This document shows positions 22,926 to 32,873 of a DNA stretch of 64,000 bases, in pieces (position 1 is the stretch's first letter; every line of letters begins with the position of its first letter). The DNA lies in NCBI GenBank assembly GCA_905250115.1, contig CAJNOI010000061.1, positions 124,001-188,000 of the forward strand, given 5' to 3'. This DNA is from Adineta steineri. Taxonomy: Eukaryota > Rotifera > Eurotatoria > Adinetida > Adinetidae. The notes under the pieces were generated by a model. The model did not search any database, was not told where the DNA came from, and worked only from the letters and a program-made list of their open reading frames with translations. A program made the position numbers and the translations under genes.

Positions 22926-25789
22926 ATGATGATCGTTCAAGGTTTTGTTCTACTATTGCTGTTGTCAATAGTACCTAGTAATAGTCTTATATGTTATGAA
23001 TGTGGATGTGATCAGGATGATACAACAACATGTAATTGTGATACTACAAGTGATATAACTGATAATGATTATTGTGCTATCCTGGAACAAAGATATGTTG
23101 GTACAACATATGTTCAATTAAGTCGAATCCCTCGCAATTCAAGTTGGGTTTATATTGAAGATCCTTATTATGTTCTTACACAAGAATCTATTAGATATAA
23201 TCTAACAACTAACCAATGGTATTTATGGACAGGTAGTGTTGTATTTGGATGTGATTGGGATCTTTGTAATTCTCCCAGTCTTATCAATTCATTGCCTAAT
23301 TCATTCAAGTATAATATTAATTCAACTTGGCTAAATTCAAATATTTATGGTACTGGTTCTGTTACTTCTTGTCATCATTGTGATACAGAAGTATGTGGTG
23401 ATGCAACAAATCCGAGTGATTTTGATCAATGTCAAATGGTAACTTGTAACACTAATGTAACATCGGTAATATGAGCTAATAATTATTAAAAACTATTTCT
23501 TGATTATTTTTTCAAACTTTTTTTTTTCTTTAGTGTTTAGCCTATGATTTATGGAATAATGTTGCTACGGGTGAACAATGTTATCAATCACAATGTGCAC
23601 CAGAATATTTGAATGGAGCAAATGCTGAAATTTATGGTGGTAAATACAGAATTGATATTGAAGCAGTTGTTTATTTAGCAAAAGATCGTTCAAAATATGA
23701 TATTTGGGAATTAGATGTATATTGTGCAGTTAATAATTGTACTCGCCCAACTATTTTTCAAGAAGTATCACAACAACTTACACTTGAAATTGGTGATCTA
23801 TCGGCATATCCACCTATTCGGCCATTACCAATACAAACAACTACACCAATACCAAATCCTTTGAGATGCTACAGCTGTGATTGTTTTAATCAGCCAACAT
23901 GTCCATGTTCATCAACCGTCGTAAGTTCACTTGATTATACTTATTGTGTTATTGTACGTGAAAATTTTGGTCAACAAGCTTATATTTATGCAGATTATCT
24001 TAAACTTGATGCAACACTTATGTATATTGAAGAATTTCCATATGCACTTGTTGAAGAATCAATTGATTATAATGAAAAAACTGGTCTATGGTTCACTACA
24101 ACAAATTTTATTGTTTATGGATGTAATTGGAATTTATGTAACAAACCTGAACTTATACCACTTTTACCAAATAGTTATCAAATGCGTCTTCCAGAAGCAT
24201 GGTTAAATTCAAGTATTCTAGGTAGTGGACAACCAGTTAGTAATTGTCATCAATGTCCAGAAGGAGCTCAATGTGGTACAACTGATTTTCTTGAGGAAAA
24301 TACATGTCCAATTCAATCATGTAATACTACTTGTCTTGTTTTAGATACTTACGAAGATCCAGAATATGATTATCTATGTTATCAATCTTTTTGTCTTCCA
24401 CCTGATACACAAGATTATCAATTAGATCGACATAAAGTAGAAATTGAAGGTATTGTTTATGCCAGTCAACAAAATGTTGTTCACTTATGGGAAATAGATA
24501 TTTATTGTCGTGCTAATGACTGTTCACGTCCTAGTATATTTAAAGAACTTCGTGAAAACTTAAGTGTAGTACCAGGTACTCTTGCTGCTTTATTTAATGA
24601 AACATATGATCCAAATATTCCACAACGTCGATGTTATGATTGCTATTGTCATAATCAACCTAATTGTACTTGTGAAAGAACAACAATTATGGCCGCAAAT
24701 CAAACTTATTGTATGATTATGCGTGAAAGCTATGGTCAAGATGTTTGGACTTCTTTAGGACATATTAGTCAAGATTCAACCCGTGTGCATATCCAAGACT
24801 TTCCTTATTTACTCGTCGAAGAATCAATCTTATATGATGAACAACTAAATCGATGGGATACAATAACAAATTTTGTTGTTTATGGATGTAATTATGATTT
24901 ATGTAATCATCCAAGTCTTATACCATCTATGCCAAATAGCTTTCAAATGCGTCTTTCAGAAGCATGGTTAAATACAAATATTAAAGGTACTGGACAACCA
25001 ATTCGTAATTGTCATGAATGTCCTGATGGACCTCAGTGTGGTCACAGTGATTATCTCGATACAAGTCATTGTCCTATTAAGGAATGTAATACAACATGTC
25101 TTGTTCTCGATACATTTGATAAACCAAATGATGATTTGCAATGTTATCAATCATTTTGTGCTCCACCTGATTCCGATGATTTTCATATTGATACACATCG
25201 AGTGGAAATCGAAGGTTTAATATATCTTAATAAACAACCACTTAGTGTTGAATTGTGGGAAGTTGATATTTATTGTCAAGCTGATGATTGTTCTCGACCA
25301 GAAATATTTACTGAAGTAAGTCATTGAATGATAATAAAATAAAAAATGATTTAAAACTGTTAAATATTTTAGCTTAAATCTGACCTCACTGTCGTAATAG
25401 GTGATTTAAGTCCTTTTAATCCGCAAACATCAACAAGTTCGCAGTCCACAAATAATCCACCAACGACCACACAGTCTACAACTAATCCACCAACGACCAC
25501 GCAGACTACAAATAATCCACCAACGACCACACAGTCTACAACTAATCCACCAACGACCACGCAGTCTACAACTAATCCACCAACAACCACACAGTCTACA
25601 ACTAATCCAACAACGACCACACAGTCTACAACTAATCCACCAACGACCACGCAGCCTACAAATAGTCCACCAACGACCACACAATCCACAAATAGTCCGC
25701 CAACAACACCATCAAAAGCATCACTCCTGACAAGTGCCAGTTTATTCATATCATTAATAATAACAATTTTTCTAATGAACTTTCATTGA
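22926..25789 (+). CDS. Secreted Cys-rich three-repeat protein with mucin-like stalk, probably GPI-anchored, 912 aa
   Basis: Three exons (22926-23465, 23534-25315, 25373-25789) join in phase 0. Residues 1-20 (MMIVQGFVLLLLLSIVPSNS) are a signal peptide. Three homologous Cys-rich units start near residues 21, 290 and 545. Each opens with a CYxCxC module (CYECGC, CYSCDC, CYDCYC), then has YGCNxxLCN, CHxC, a CNTTCLVLDT-type core and an L/IWE(L/I)D(I/V)YC end. The opening CYxC and the CN endings recall Ly6/uPAR folds, but the repeat is far longer. Exon 3 encodes about eight QSTTNPPTTT decapeptides, an O-glycosylated-type stalk, then a hydrophobic tail (LFISLIITIFLMNFH), which suits GPI attachment. 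Expected at the cell surface; function unknown. Confidence 0.82.
25445..25690 (+). repeat. 30-bp coding minisatellite
   Basis: About eight near-identical 30-bp units of the type CAGTCTACAACTAATCCACC + AACGACCACG, encoding QSTTNPPTTT. They form the stalk of the surrounding gene. Copy number is likely variable between alleles. Confidence 0.88.
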
Positions 25790-26275
25790 CTAAAATTCTT
25801 TTCATAGCGTTTTATAAAATAAACTATCGATGTAGGATGAATATGAAATTTGAATCTGTATGATTTCTGCTGTTGATAGTCCTATTTTTTTTTCTTTTTC
25901 AATAAATCTCATATTTAAATTCAATAAAATTTCTATATACATAATTATCTTTTGCTATTATATGTCTTATTATTCATTCATAAGAAAATTAATAATATAT
26001 CGATGAAGAAATCAAACAAAGTACAAGAGAACTGTCTTGCATTCCACTCTTAATATCTATTTTATATACAGTAACAACTCAATCAGTTATTGTACAAGAA
26101 AAGAATATCTAGCCAGATGCATATAATGTGAATTTTTTATTAATTAATACCTTCCTTTCAAAGGATTTTTCAGTTATTCATTAACTATATTTGAAATAGA
26201 TAATTGTCATATTTTTATTTGTCCAGTTCATAGAAGAAGAATTTTCTTACTGGCTATTTAGTTCTATCTGCCTAC

Positions 26276-26332
26276 GGGTGTAGGTAGACGTGTAGTTAAT
26301 ACTCCAAATTCACTTACCCACACCCACATCCT
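26276..26332. repeat. Imperfect telomere-like inverted repeat
   Basis: GGGTGTAGGTA at the left and TACCCACACCC with flanking CACATCC at the right form an inverse pair (10 of 11 bases) about 27 bp apart. Third occurrence of this arrangement in the window. Confidence 0.5.
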
Positions 26333-27799
26333 ATATATCAGTGTTATTCTATGTTTATCTATAATTAGGGAAGTTAAAAAATGTTTCTTCAACATCATCA
26401 TAAATCTAAATTAAATATGTCAAAAAATTCTGATTTATTACAAAAGAAAAAATATTTACTGTATCAGATTCCATTATTATAGATTAATTTCTGGCAGTAA
26501 TTATGAAGTACCTCAATCTTTGTTGAACATGTCTAGTTTTATTTTTTGTGATTATATTCATGCCATATCGATATCACATTAGCATGTTAAAGACTATCTG
26601 CGAAAATGCAGGATACTGTCTTTTCTAAATCTCTAGAATCGTTGATTATTTATTTTTAGTTTTCCAAAGAAGACTAAAAATAAATTGATAACATGCAATC
26701 ACAAAGTAAGCGAGCTGATGAGAAGAGAACTTTATACAGAAGTAGAAGATATATATTAATTTCATAGTATAATTTTATTTTGTAAATCAGTACATCAACA
26801 AAATATTTATCATGAATTAAATTTGAAAAGTTCAATGATCTACTGTTTTATTGTAGATATCATCGATAACTTCTTTGTTAAATTTTTGATGTTTGTTATT
26901 TAATCTTGAAAAGAACCGTATTACTTACTTTTTATGAAGTTGAAGATTATCTACCCTTCTAAAGATGTAGTTATCTCATTTTTTTCTTTCATTAACTAAC
27001 ACAATTAGAAAGTCTTGATATACTCTAATGAAATTATTTTAGTGGAAAAAATATATGTTGTTTAGTTCTATCAATATACATATATGTGTAATAAATAATA
27101 GATACATCAAAATTCATTTTGTTGTAGTATTTTTATCATTTATATTGTTTACTATGTAATTAGATTTTATTCAGAATCACGTTTAGAACGTGGTCGCACC
27201 GGAAAGAAAAGAAAAAAAAGAAAAAATATGCCTGTCAAATAATATGATATTTTCAGTTAGAGAATTGAAAACGCTGACGAGTAATTATGTTCGCTGTTTC
27301 AGAACTTTTTTTTCTTCTTTTCAGTGAATATGCTTTCTTGTTTACCAGTCAGCTAAAGAAGAAATAAGTTTATTACTGTTACTATAGATTATAAAGGATA
27401 GCGAGAAAACAATGTCAGTAAGAATTAGTCGAGAAAAACACCACAACGTTTCCAAGTTATTAAAATAAAGAAATCTTAGTATTTATTTGATATACCTTCA
27501 TCAGTTTAATTGAAAATAAGTTTGTATTTGAAAGTTTTGATAAACTAGCATTGAAATATGTTCTTTCTAGGTTTTAGTTATACAAAACTGTCAGTTGTTT
27601 TTTTACCGTTGACAACTATATGTATCATATAGGTAAAAAAATAAATCTATGATGCAATTAGTTAATTCTTGACACTGACAGTTTCATTATTTTTTCCCAT
27701 TAATTAGAGCAGTGTGATACGCTTAAAAACATATTAAATCTTTAGTTACGATACTGCATTTAGTACTATTTCTAATATACATTAACTAATCGAGTTCAG

Positions 27800-27887
27800 G
27801 CTGATGCTTGTAGTCAGGATCCACGAAATTCTATTCATAATAAAAATATGACCCCAAATGGTTGGAATTTGAATAATTTTCAGTTGG
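27800..27887 (+). pseudogene. Orphan coding-like exon
   Basis: A branch-point-like CTAAT and acceptor GTTCAG precede an open stretch translating to ADACSQDPRNSIHNKNMTPN followed by GWNLNNFQL, then a donor-like G|GTACG. A second acceptor (TTTTTTCAG) near 27938 leads within a few codons to a stop. The protein-like composition contrasts with the surrounding AT-rich spacer. I cannot link it to a gene; it may be a remnant or the end of an unannotated short gene. Confidence 0.35.
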
Positions 27888-28273
27888 GTACGATAATTTT
27901 TGTGACTGTTGTATTTGTTGAAATGTTATTTTTTTCAGCTTTCTCAAAAAGATAATATCATTTTATAAGAATTTATAACATTTGATATTTTCTTTGACAA
28001 TAAAAAATTCATTTTTGTAAGATAGTTTTAAATAACAACCAAAATATATTCAAGCGAAACCGTTAACTTCATCATGTTGAACAGATCAATTATTGTCAAT
28101 GGAAACAAACTCTTTTCTCAAACATTATGCAGCTGATTGTTATTGTTATAGAATTTTAGTTAAACACATTTTCTAATTACTTCTTTTGCACTCATGAAGA
28201 AAAGAAACAATGAAAAACATCTATAATTATTTTCACTAAAAGAAGTTTAATCCGCTCTATATTTTAGATCAAA

Positions 28274-28791
28274 ATGCCGCGTTGCTGTGGAGCTTGTTTC
28301 AATTTTTGTAAAGAATTTCAAGCGTATGTATAACAGTTTTCGTATTCTCCAGAATAATTTTGTTTATTTCTATTAGATTTGCCTTACGAGGCAATATGTT
28401 TGATTTAGCAATTGGACTTGTTGTTGGTACAGCGTTTACAAATGTTGTTCAATCACTTGTTAACGATATAATAACTCCACCACTTGGTTTACTTATAGGT
28501 GGTGTTGATTTTGTTAATTTAACAGTTTCAATTCCAAATTTTGTTTATACCAGTCAACCTCCTGTTGTCATTCGTTATGGGAAATTTCTTCAAACAATAA
28601 TTTATTTAATTATTGTGGCATTCGTATTATTTTTTATCATTAAATTAGTGAACAAATTACATAAAATAGCATTAAAAAAGAAGGTTGCTGTAGAAGTAGT
28701 TGCTGCCAAAGTATACAGTGATGAAGTTAAAGCTTTACATGAAATTCGTGATTTATTAGCTCGTAAAACGATTCAAATTCAAGATCTCTAA
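28274..28791 (+). CDS. mscL: Large-conductance mechanosensitive channel MscL, copy 1 (154 aa)
   Basis: Exons 28274-28323 and 28377-28791 join in phase 2 across a 53-nt intron (GTATGT...TATTAG). The product matches bacterial MscL along its length. An N-terminal amphipathic stretch CKEFQAFALRGN precedes TM1 (AIGLVVGTAFTNVVQSL), then DIITPPLGLLIGG, a periplasm-type loop, VVIRYG, TM2 (FLQTIIYLIIVAFVLFFIIK), a basic cluster and a C-terminal helix (EVKALHEIRDLLARK). Glycines equivalent to E. coli G22 and G26 are kept; G30 is Thr and K31 Asn. MscL is a pentameric pore that opens under membrane tension to release solutes on osmotic downshock. The added first exon starts MPRCCGACFNFC, whose Cys cluster could be lipidated. 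It is flanked by eukaryotic genes and intron-split, so not contamination. Almost certainly acquired from bacteria. Confidence 0.93.
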
Positions 28792-29106
28792 TAAAAAAAA
28801 CATTTGCATAGCAATAATGTGATTATTGTATGACAATAATAATTAACTTTGATACTTTTATCCTTCTTATATTTAACTGAATATTTATCTCAAATAAAGA
28901 AAATTGTATTACATACTTGAAAGATTTTATATTGATTTGTCTAATACTTTAATGTAAATATAAGAATAATCGTTGATCAAAAGATGTTCTTTTATGTAAA
29001 ATGAGTAGTTATCAATATTTGTTTTTTATATATACATATCATTAAGTAGCATATCGAAAAGTTATAGATCAGTATTTACTTCAATAAATCCGATCAACTG
29101 TACTAG
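28792..29106. other. Spacer between the two MscL genes
   Basis: 315 bp of AT-rich sequence holding the 3' flank of copy 1 and the promoter of copy 2. No other feature seen. Confidence 0.5.
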
Positions 29107-29636
29107 ATGAAAATATTAAATTCATGTAACTTTTGTAAAAAATTTTGTAAAGAATTCAAAGAGTATGTATATAAAATTGTATTTTTTTCAATGTATCAAT
29201 TTATTATTTGAATAGATTTGCTTTACAAGGCAATGTATTTGAATTGGCTATAGGTATCATAATTGGTACTGCATTTGCTAATGTTGTTAAATCTCTTGTT
29301 GAAGATATTATAACACCACCATTTGGACTTCTTTTAGGTGGTGTTGATTTTCGTGATTTAACAGTAGAAATGCATAATTTTGTATATCAAGATCAACCAC
29401 CTGTTGTTATTCGTTATGGAAAATTTATTCAAGAGCTTATTTATTTACTTATTATAGGACTTGTTTTATTTTTCATTATTAAATCAATTAATAAACTACA
29501 TGGATTAGCGACGAAACGTCAATTAGAAGAAGGAATGATGAAGAAACAAGAATTAAGTAATGAAGTAAAAGTTTTATTAGAAATACGAGATATTTTGATA
29601 AAACAAACACCTGTTATCGACGAAATTATGTTATAA
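29107..29636 (+). CDS. mscL: Large-conductance mechanosensitive channel MscL, copy 2 (158 aa)
   Basis: Exons 29107-29162 and 29216-29636 join in phase 2 across a 53-nt intron at exactly the same place as in copy 1, just before FALQGN. Order of elements: MKILNSCNFCKKFCKEFKE, TM1 (AIGIIIGTAFANVVKSL), DIITPPFGLLLGG, VVIRYG, TM2 (LIYLLIIGLVLFFIIK) and the C-terminal helix (EVKVLLEIRDIL). Over about 100 aligned core residues I count some 31 differences from copy 1, so the duplication is old but followed intron gain. The pore-Asp equivalent (E. coli D18) is Glu here. The Cys-rich N-terminus differs in sequence from copy 1 but keeps the Cys-rich, basic character. Head-to-tail arrangement with 315 bp between. 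Confidence 0.93.
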
Positions 29637-29808
29637 AAATATTTCAATACATATGATTATAAACACTTATTTGCAATCTCTATCAATACTATATATGTAA
29701 ATTGTGTAAATAATTATTGAAACTATCTATGCGCAAAAATTAATTATGTAACTAAGAGTATTTAAAAACTTATTCTATTCATTTTCTTTTGTTTTATTTC
29801 GAAAAAAA

Positions 29809-30588
29809 ATGTCGAACGAATCGAATCGATTTATGGAAGATGAAATTGAACGAATTTTTAATGGTCAAACATCGATTACTAAAGAAAAAATGAAACAAGC
29901 TTTAGAAGAATTTCGAATGGGTCGTGGTAGTGGTAATCGTGGTCGTGGTGGAATGAATCGTCCTGGACCAATACGCGACGAAATGAAACAAAAATTAACT
30001 CAACTATTAGAATCTGAATTAGATAAAATTAATTCAGATACAATAACAAAAGAACAAGCTAAATCAACATTATTATCGTTTGGTAGTCAAGCAAAAGAAC
30101 AATGGCATACACAAATAGATAATTATATTCAAACGTCTATCAAAGATGAATTAACTAAATTGAATGTTCAAGAATTAAATGCTAATCAAGCACGTGATCT
30201 ACTTCGTAATATTTCAAATAAAATGCGTCCATCACATGGTGGTGGACCATCATTGATAGATGATAATGTAAAACATGAATTTATGAATGAATTTAAAACA
30301 AAATATGGTACAAATAAAATCAATGCAGATGAAGCTTGGGAAATGATAAAAATATTTGATAAAAAACAGCACGATAAACTGGGTTGTTGTGAAAAAAAAT
30401 CTGATGGAAAAGAAGAAAAAGATAAGAAATGGGAAGAATTATTTGATGAACAATTTAAAGAATTATATGGTGATTTAAATAAAACAAAAATTAATCAACA
30501 ACAATTAGAAGATTTAGCTAAGAAAATAAAAGAAAAACTTCGACAAGAATGTCCACAACATCCAGGAAAACGTTTTTGTCAACATTAA
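29809..30588 (+). CDS. Uncharacterised charged helical-repeat protein, 259 aa, intronless
   Basis: One exon, starting MSNESNRFMEDEIERIFNGQ. No family recognised and no signal peptide or membrane helix. The sequence falls into five diverged helix-loop-helix repeats of about 35-45 residues. Each has an acidic/aromatic first helix (EDEIERIF, DEMKQKLTQLLESEL, SIKDELTKL, VKHEFMNEFKTKYG, FDEQFKELYGDL), a short polar turn with I/L (TSITKE, DTITKEQ, QELNANQ, NKINADE, TKINQQQ), and a second helix ending LxxF or LxxI. An Arg/Gly stretch (about 37-52) could contact RNA. The C-terminus has Cys/His residues (CCEKK, CPQHPGKRFCQH). It follows the MscL pair on the same strand at 172 bp. The spacing resembles EF-hands, but calcium ligands are lacking. 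Confidence 0.75.
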   Translation: MSNESNRFMEDEIERIFNGQTSITKEKMKQALEEFRMGRGSGNRGRGGMNRPGPIRDEMKQKLTQLLESELDKINSDTITKEQAKSTLLSFGSQAKEQWHTQIDNYIQTSIKDELTKLNVQELNANQARDLLRNISNKMRPSHGGGPSLIDDNVKHEFMNEFKTKYGTNKINADEAWEMIKIFDKKQHDKLGCCEKKSDGKEEKDKKWEELFDEQFKELYGDLNKTKINQQQLEDLAKKIKEKLRQECPQHPGKRFCQH

Positions 30589-31053
30589 AATAACTTTTTC
30601 GTTTCGTTTTTTCTTCTTTGATTGATGAAATAGAAAAAGCGCGAAAATTTTGATCATATAGAAATAAATTTTTATTCAGATTGTATATCTCTAATTGTAA
30701 ATATTCCAAAGATCAAATCATTATAATTGAATATTATCTTTCTCGAATATATTTTTATCATATCGACGATGAATTGTGACTGGTCACAATCAATATCGTG
30801 TATTTTTTTTTAAATATAGAATAAAAGAACAAATAAAGAAAAAGGACAACGTGTCTACAAGATATGTTACTTTTTCGAATCAAAAAAAAATGTACAATGA
30901 ACAATCTTTCTTATAGGAGAATGAATCATTAACAATAATGTTTTTTTCTTTATAATGCTCGTATTATGTAGTTAAATAATTAAATGACTAGGCGTTTTGA
31001 GAGATAGTTAGAAAGAAAGAAAAATAAACATAAAATATCAGATAAGATTATAT
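30589..31053. other. Convergent 3' spacer
   Basis: The 3' flanks of the helical-repeat gene (+) and CNOT9 (-), with AATAAA-like signals on both strands. No gene seen. Confidence 0.5.
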
Positions 31054-32327
31054 TTATCCCATTCCAAGTGGTGATGCTGGTTGAGTTTGTTGTGAAACAA
31101 CATTATTACCAGATGTTTGTTGTTGAGAATTATTTGCATTTGTTGGTACCGGTGTTTCAAGATTAAGTAATAATTGTGATAACCATTTTTTTGTTGATTG
31201 ATCTTCTTTAAGAACAGCATCCTGAAATTCACAAAAACGAAGTCAAAAATCAAAAAAAAAGATTTCTTTTATTATATATTTACAAATGTATGATCTTTAA
31301 GACAATCAGGAAGACATGAACGAAGTGCTTCACGAGCACGTGCATTATCCGATAAACGTAAATAACAACGAATAATATGTTTTAATAATCTTCCACTAGC
31401 TTCTTTTTGCTATGAAAAAATAAATCGAAACATTAAATTGAAATTCTTTTCATGTATACATACTTGTTGTAAAACCATTCTACCTAAAACCATTGCAACA
31501 TGTGAAAATCGATCAAATGTTTGACATATATAATTTAAACCACAATCATCAGCAAGAATTTTTTGTAAAATAAATGTTGCGACTGTTTTAGATAATTCAC
31601 TACCTGATTGCATTATACGTAATGATAATGGAATAATTTCTGTTGTTAATAAAAAATTAATAACTTCAGTTTCATCTGTTTTAACAAGTGCACCAATAAC
31701 ACCTAAAGATGTTAAACGAAGATATTCAAATGGTCGTGTTGATGATTTTGTATTTAAAAATGGATAGAGAAATAAAGGAATATTTGCTTGAATAAAAAGT
31801 GAACGAGTTTCAGGATGTGATGCTATACATTGAAGTAATGCTAATGCATTACAAACACGATTCGATTGTTGAGCTGTTAATGTCGGAGGTGTTATATAAG
31901 GATAAACCGAACTAATCAAAAAAGAAAATCATTTTCTTTCGATATATATATATATTTTAAATAAACAAATAACTTACATAACTTCATGCAATAAAACAGC
32001 AACAGATCCAAATGAATGCCAAAGTAAAACAGCTAAATCAACAACTTTTTCTCGTTTACGACTTAATTCCATTAATGCATTTTCACGTGTTGTCGACGAT
32101 AATAATTCAGTTATCCAACAAGCAATACGTTCAGAAGAAACGGGTGTATCATTTGCTGGATTATTTGAACCTGATGTTTGTTGTTGACCTGCATTTGTAC
32201 TTGAATTATTAGATGTTTGACCGCTAGCTCCAGCTGATGGAGGTCCACTACCACCACCACCACTACCATTCGATGTAATAATAGGGTTAGGAGAAGGAGT
32301 CGATGATGATGATGATGCCATGTTCAT
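31054..32327 (-). CDS. cnot9: CCR4-NOT complex subunit 9 (CNOT9/RCD1/CAF40)
   Basis: Four exons (32327-31978, 31911-31464, 31409-31284, 31221-31054) join in frame to 363 residues. After a variable Ser/Gly/Asn-rich leader of about 65 residues comes the armadillo-repeat core, nearly identical to the animal protein: [94 protein letters not shown] and [20 protein letters not shown]. The tail is Gln/Ser/Pro-rich. CNOT9 docks to CNOT1 and recruits RNA-binding proteins and GW182-type silencing factors to the deadenylase, so it works downstream of Argonaute. A second Met at residue 3 could be an alternative start. Confidence 0.97.
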
Positions 32328-32873
32328 GATTGAAAAAAAAATTACAAGATCTACAATAGAACTATTGTTTATTTTTTTTATTCTCTTTTCTTTTATTCGT
32401 CTAATATTGATTTGTTAACCTGTCTGTCGGATTGTTTTTATAATAATAACTTATAAGTAACTGACCGGTTTTATTTAACCAATAAAATAAAATGATTCTA
32501 ATGACATCTATTGAAAAATATTTGATGCATTAATGATTTCAGTTTAACAAAGCCAAAAAAAAGAGTATTGCAATCAATCATTACTGATGAACTAAATGAA
32601 ATCTCATTAGATTTACAACCAGATACTTATCAAACTGAATAAAAAAACTTCATTTTAGTATAAATATATTTAAATCAAAATTGATAACTTTCCAAAGATC
32701 ATCCTGTAATTTTTCTAGTCGTATTTATTTGTCTAATTAACATGCGCTGATATAAATATGATACATGAGAACAATAAGAAGTGAATATTCGCTTAAATTT
32801 TATAACTGAATAAATAATAGAACATGTTAACAAAAAAAACCAACGTTATTCGTTCAAATCAGTTAAAAAAGTT
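32328..32873. other. Spacer with an orphan exon
   Basis: Upstream region of CNOT9 and 3' flank of the EF-hand gene. It contains the plus-strand coding-like segment 32543-32642. Confidence 0.45.
32543..32642 (+). pseudogene. Orphan terminal-exon-like segment
   Basis: After an acceptor-like GATTTCAG an open stretch reads LTKPKKRVLQSIITDELNEI followed by SLDLQPDTYQTE and a TAA. The composition is that of real protein, yet no upstream exon on the plus strand fits, because the flank is the CNOT9 promoter side. Probably the last exon of a decayed or transposed gene. Confidence 0.35.

Larger units (their letters stand above)
25790..28273. other. 2.5-kb spacer with a telomere-like repeat and an orphan exon
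   Basis: Mostly AT-rich, without long frames. It holds the imperfect telomere-like inverted repeat at 26276-26332 and the coding-looking segment at 27800-27887. A 15-bp palindrome CACGTTTAGAACGTG lies at about 27178-27192. Confidence 0.5.

Noticed and set aside
22315-22929. Possible small genes before the Cys-rich surface protein
   Set aside because: Ile/Lys/Leu/Phe-rich translations typical of AT-rich non-coding DNA, no splice structure.
25369-25749. Val/Gly/Cys-rich minus-strand ORFs opposite the 30-bp repeat
   Set aside because: They arise because the coding minisatellite of the plus-strand gene has open frames on the other strand; no splice or start context.
28274-29636. Bacterial contamination as the source of the MscL genes
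   Set aside because: Both genes have GT-AG introns, local codon and AT bias, and no assembly gap separates them from flanking animal genes.
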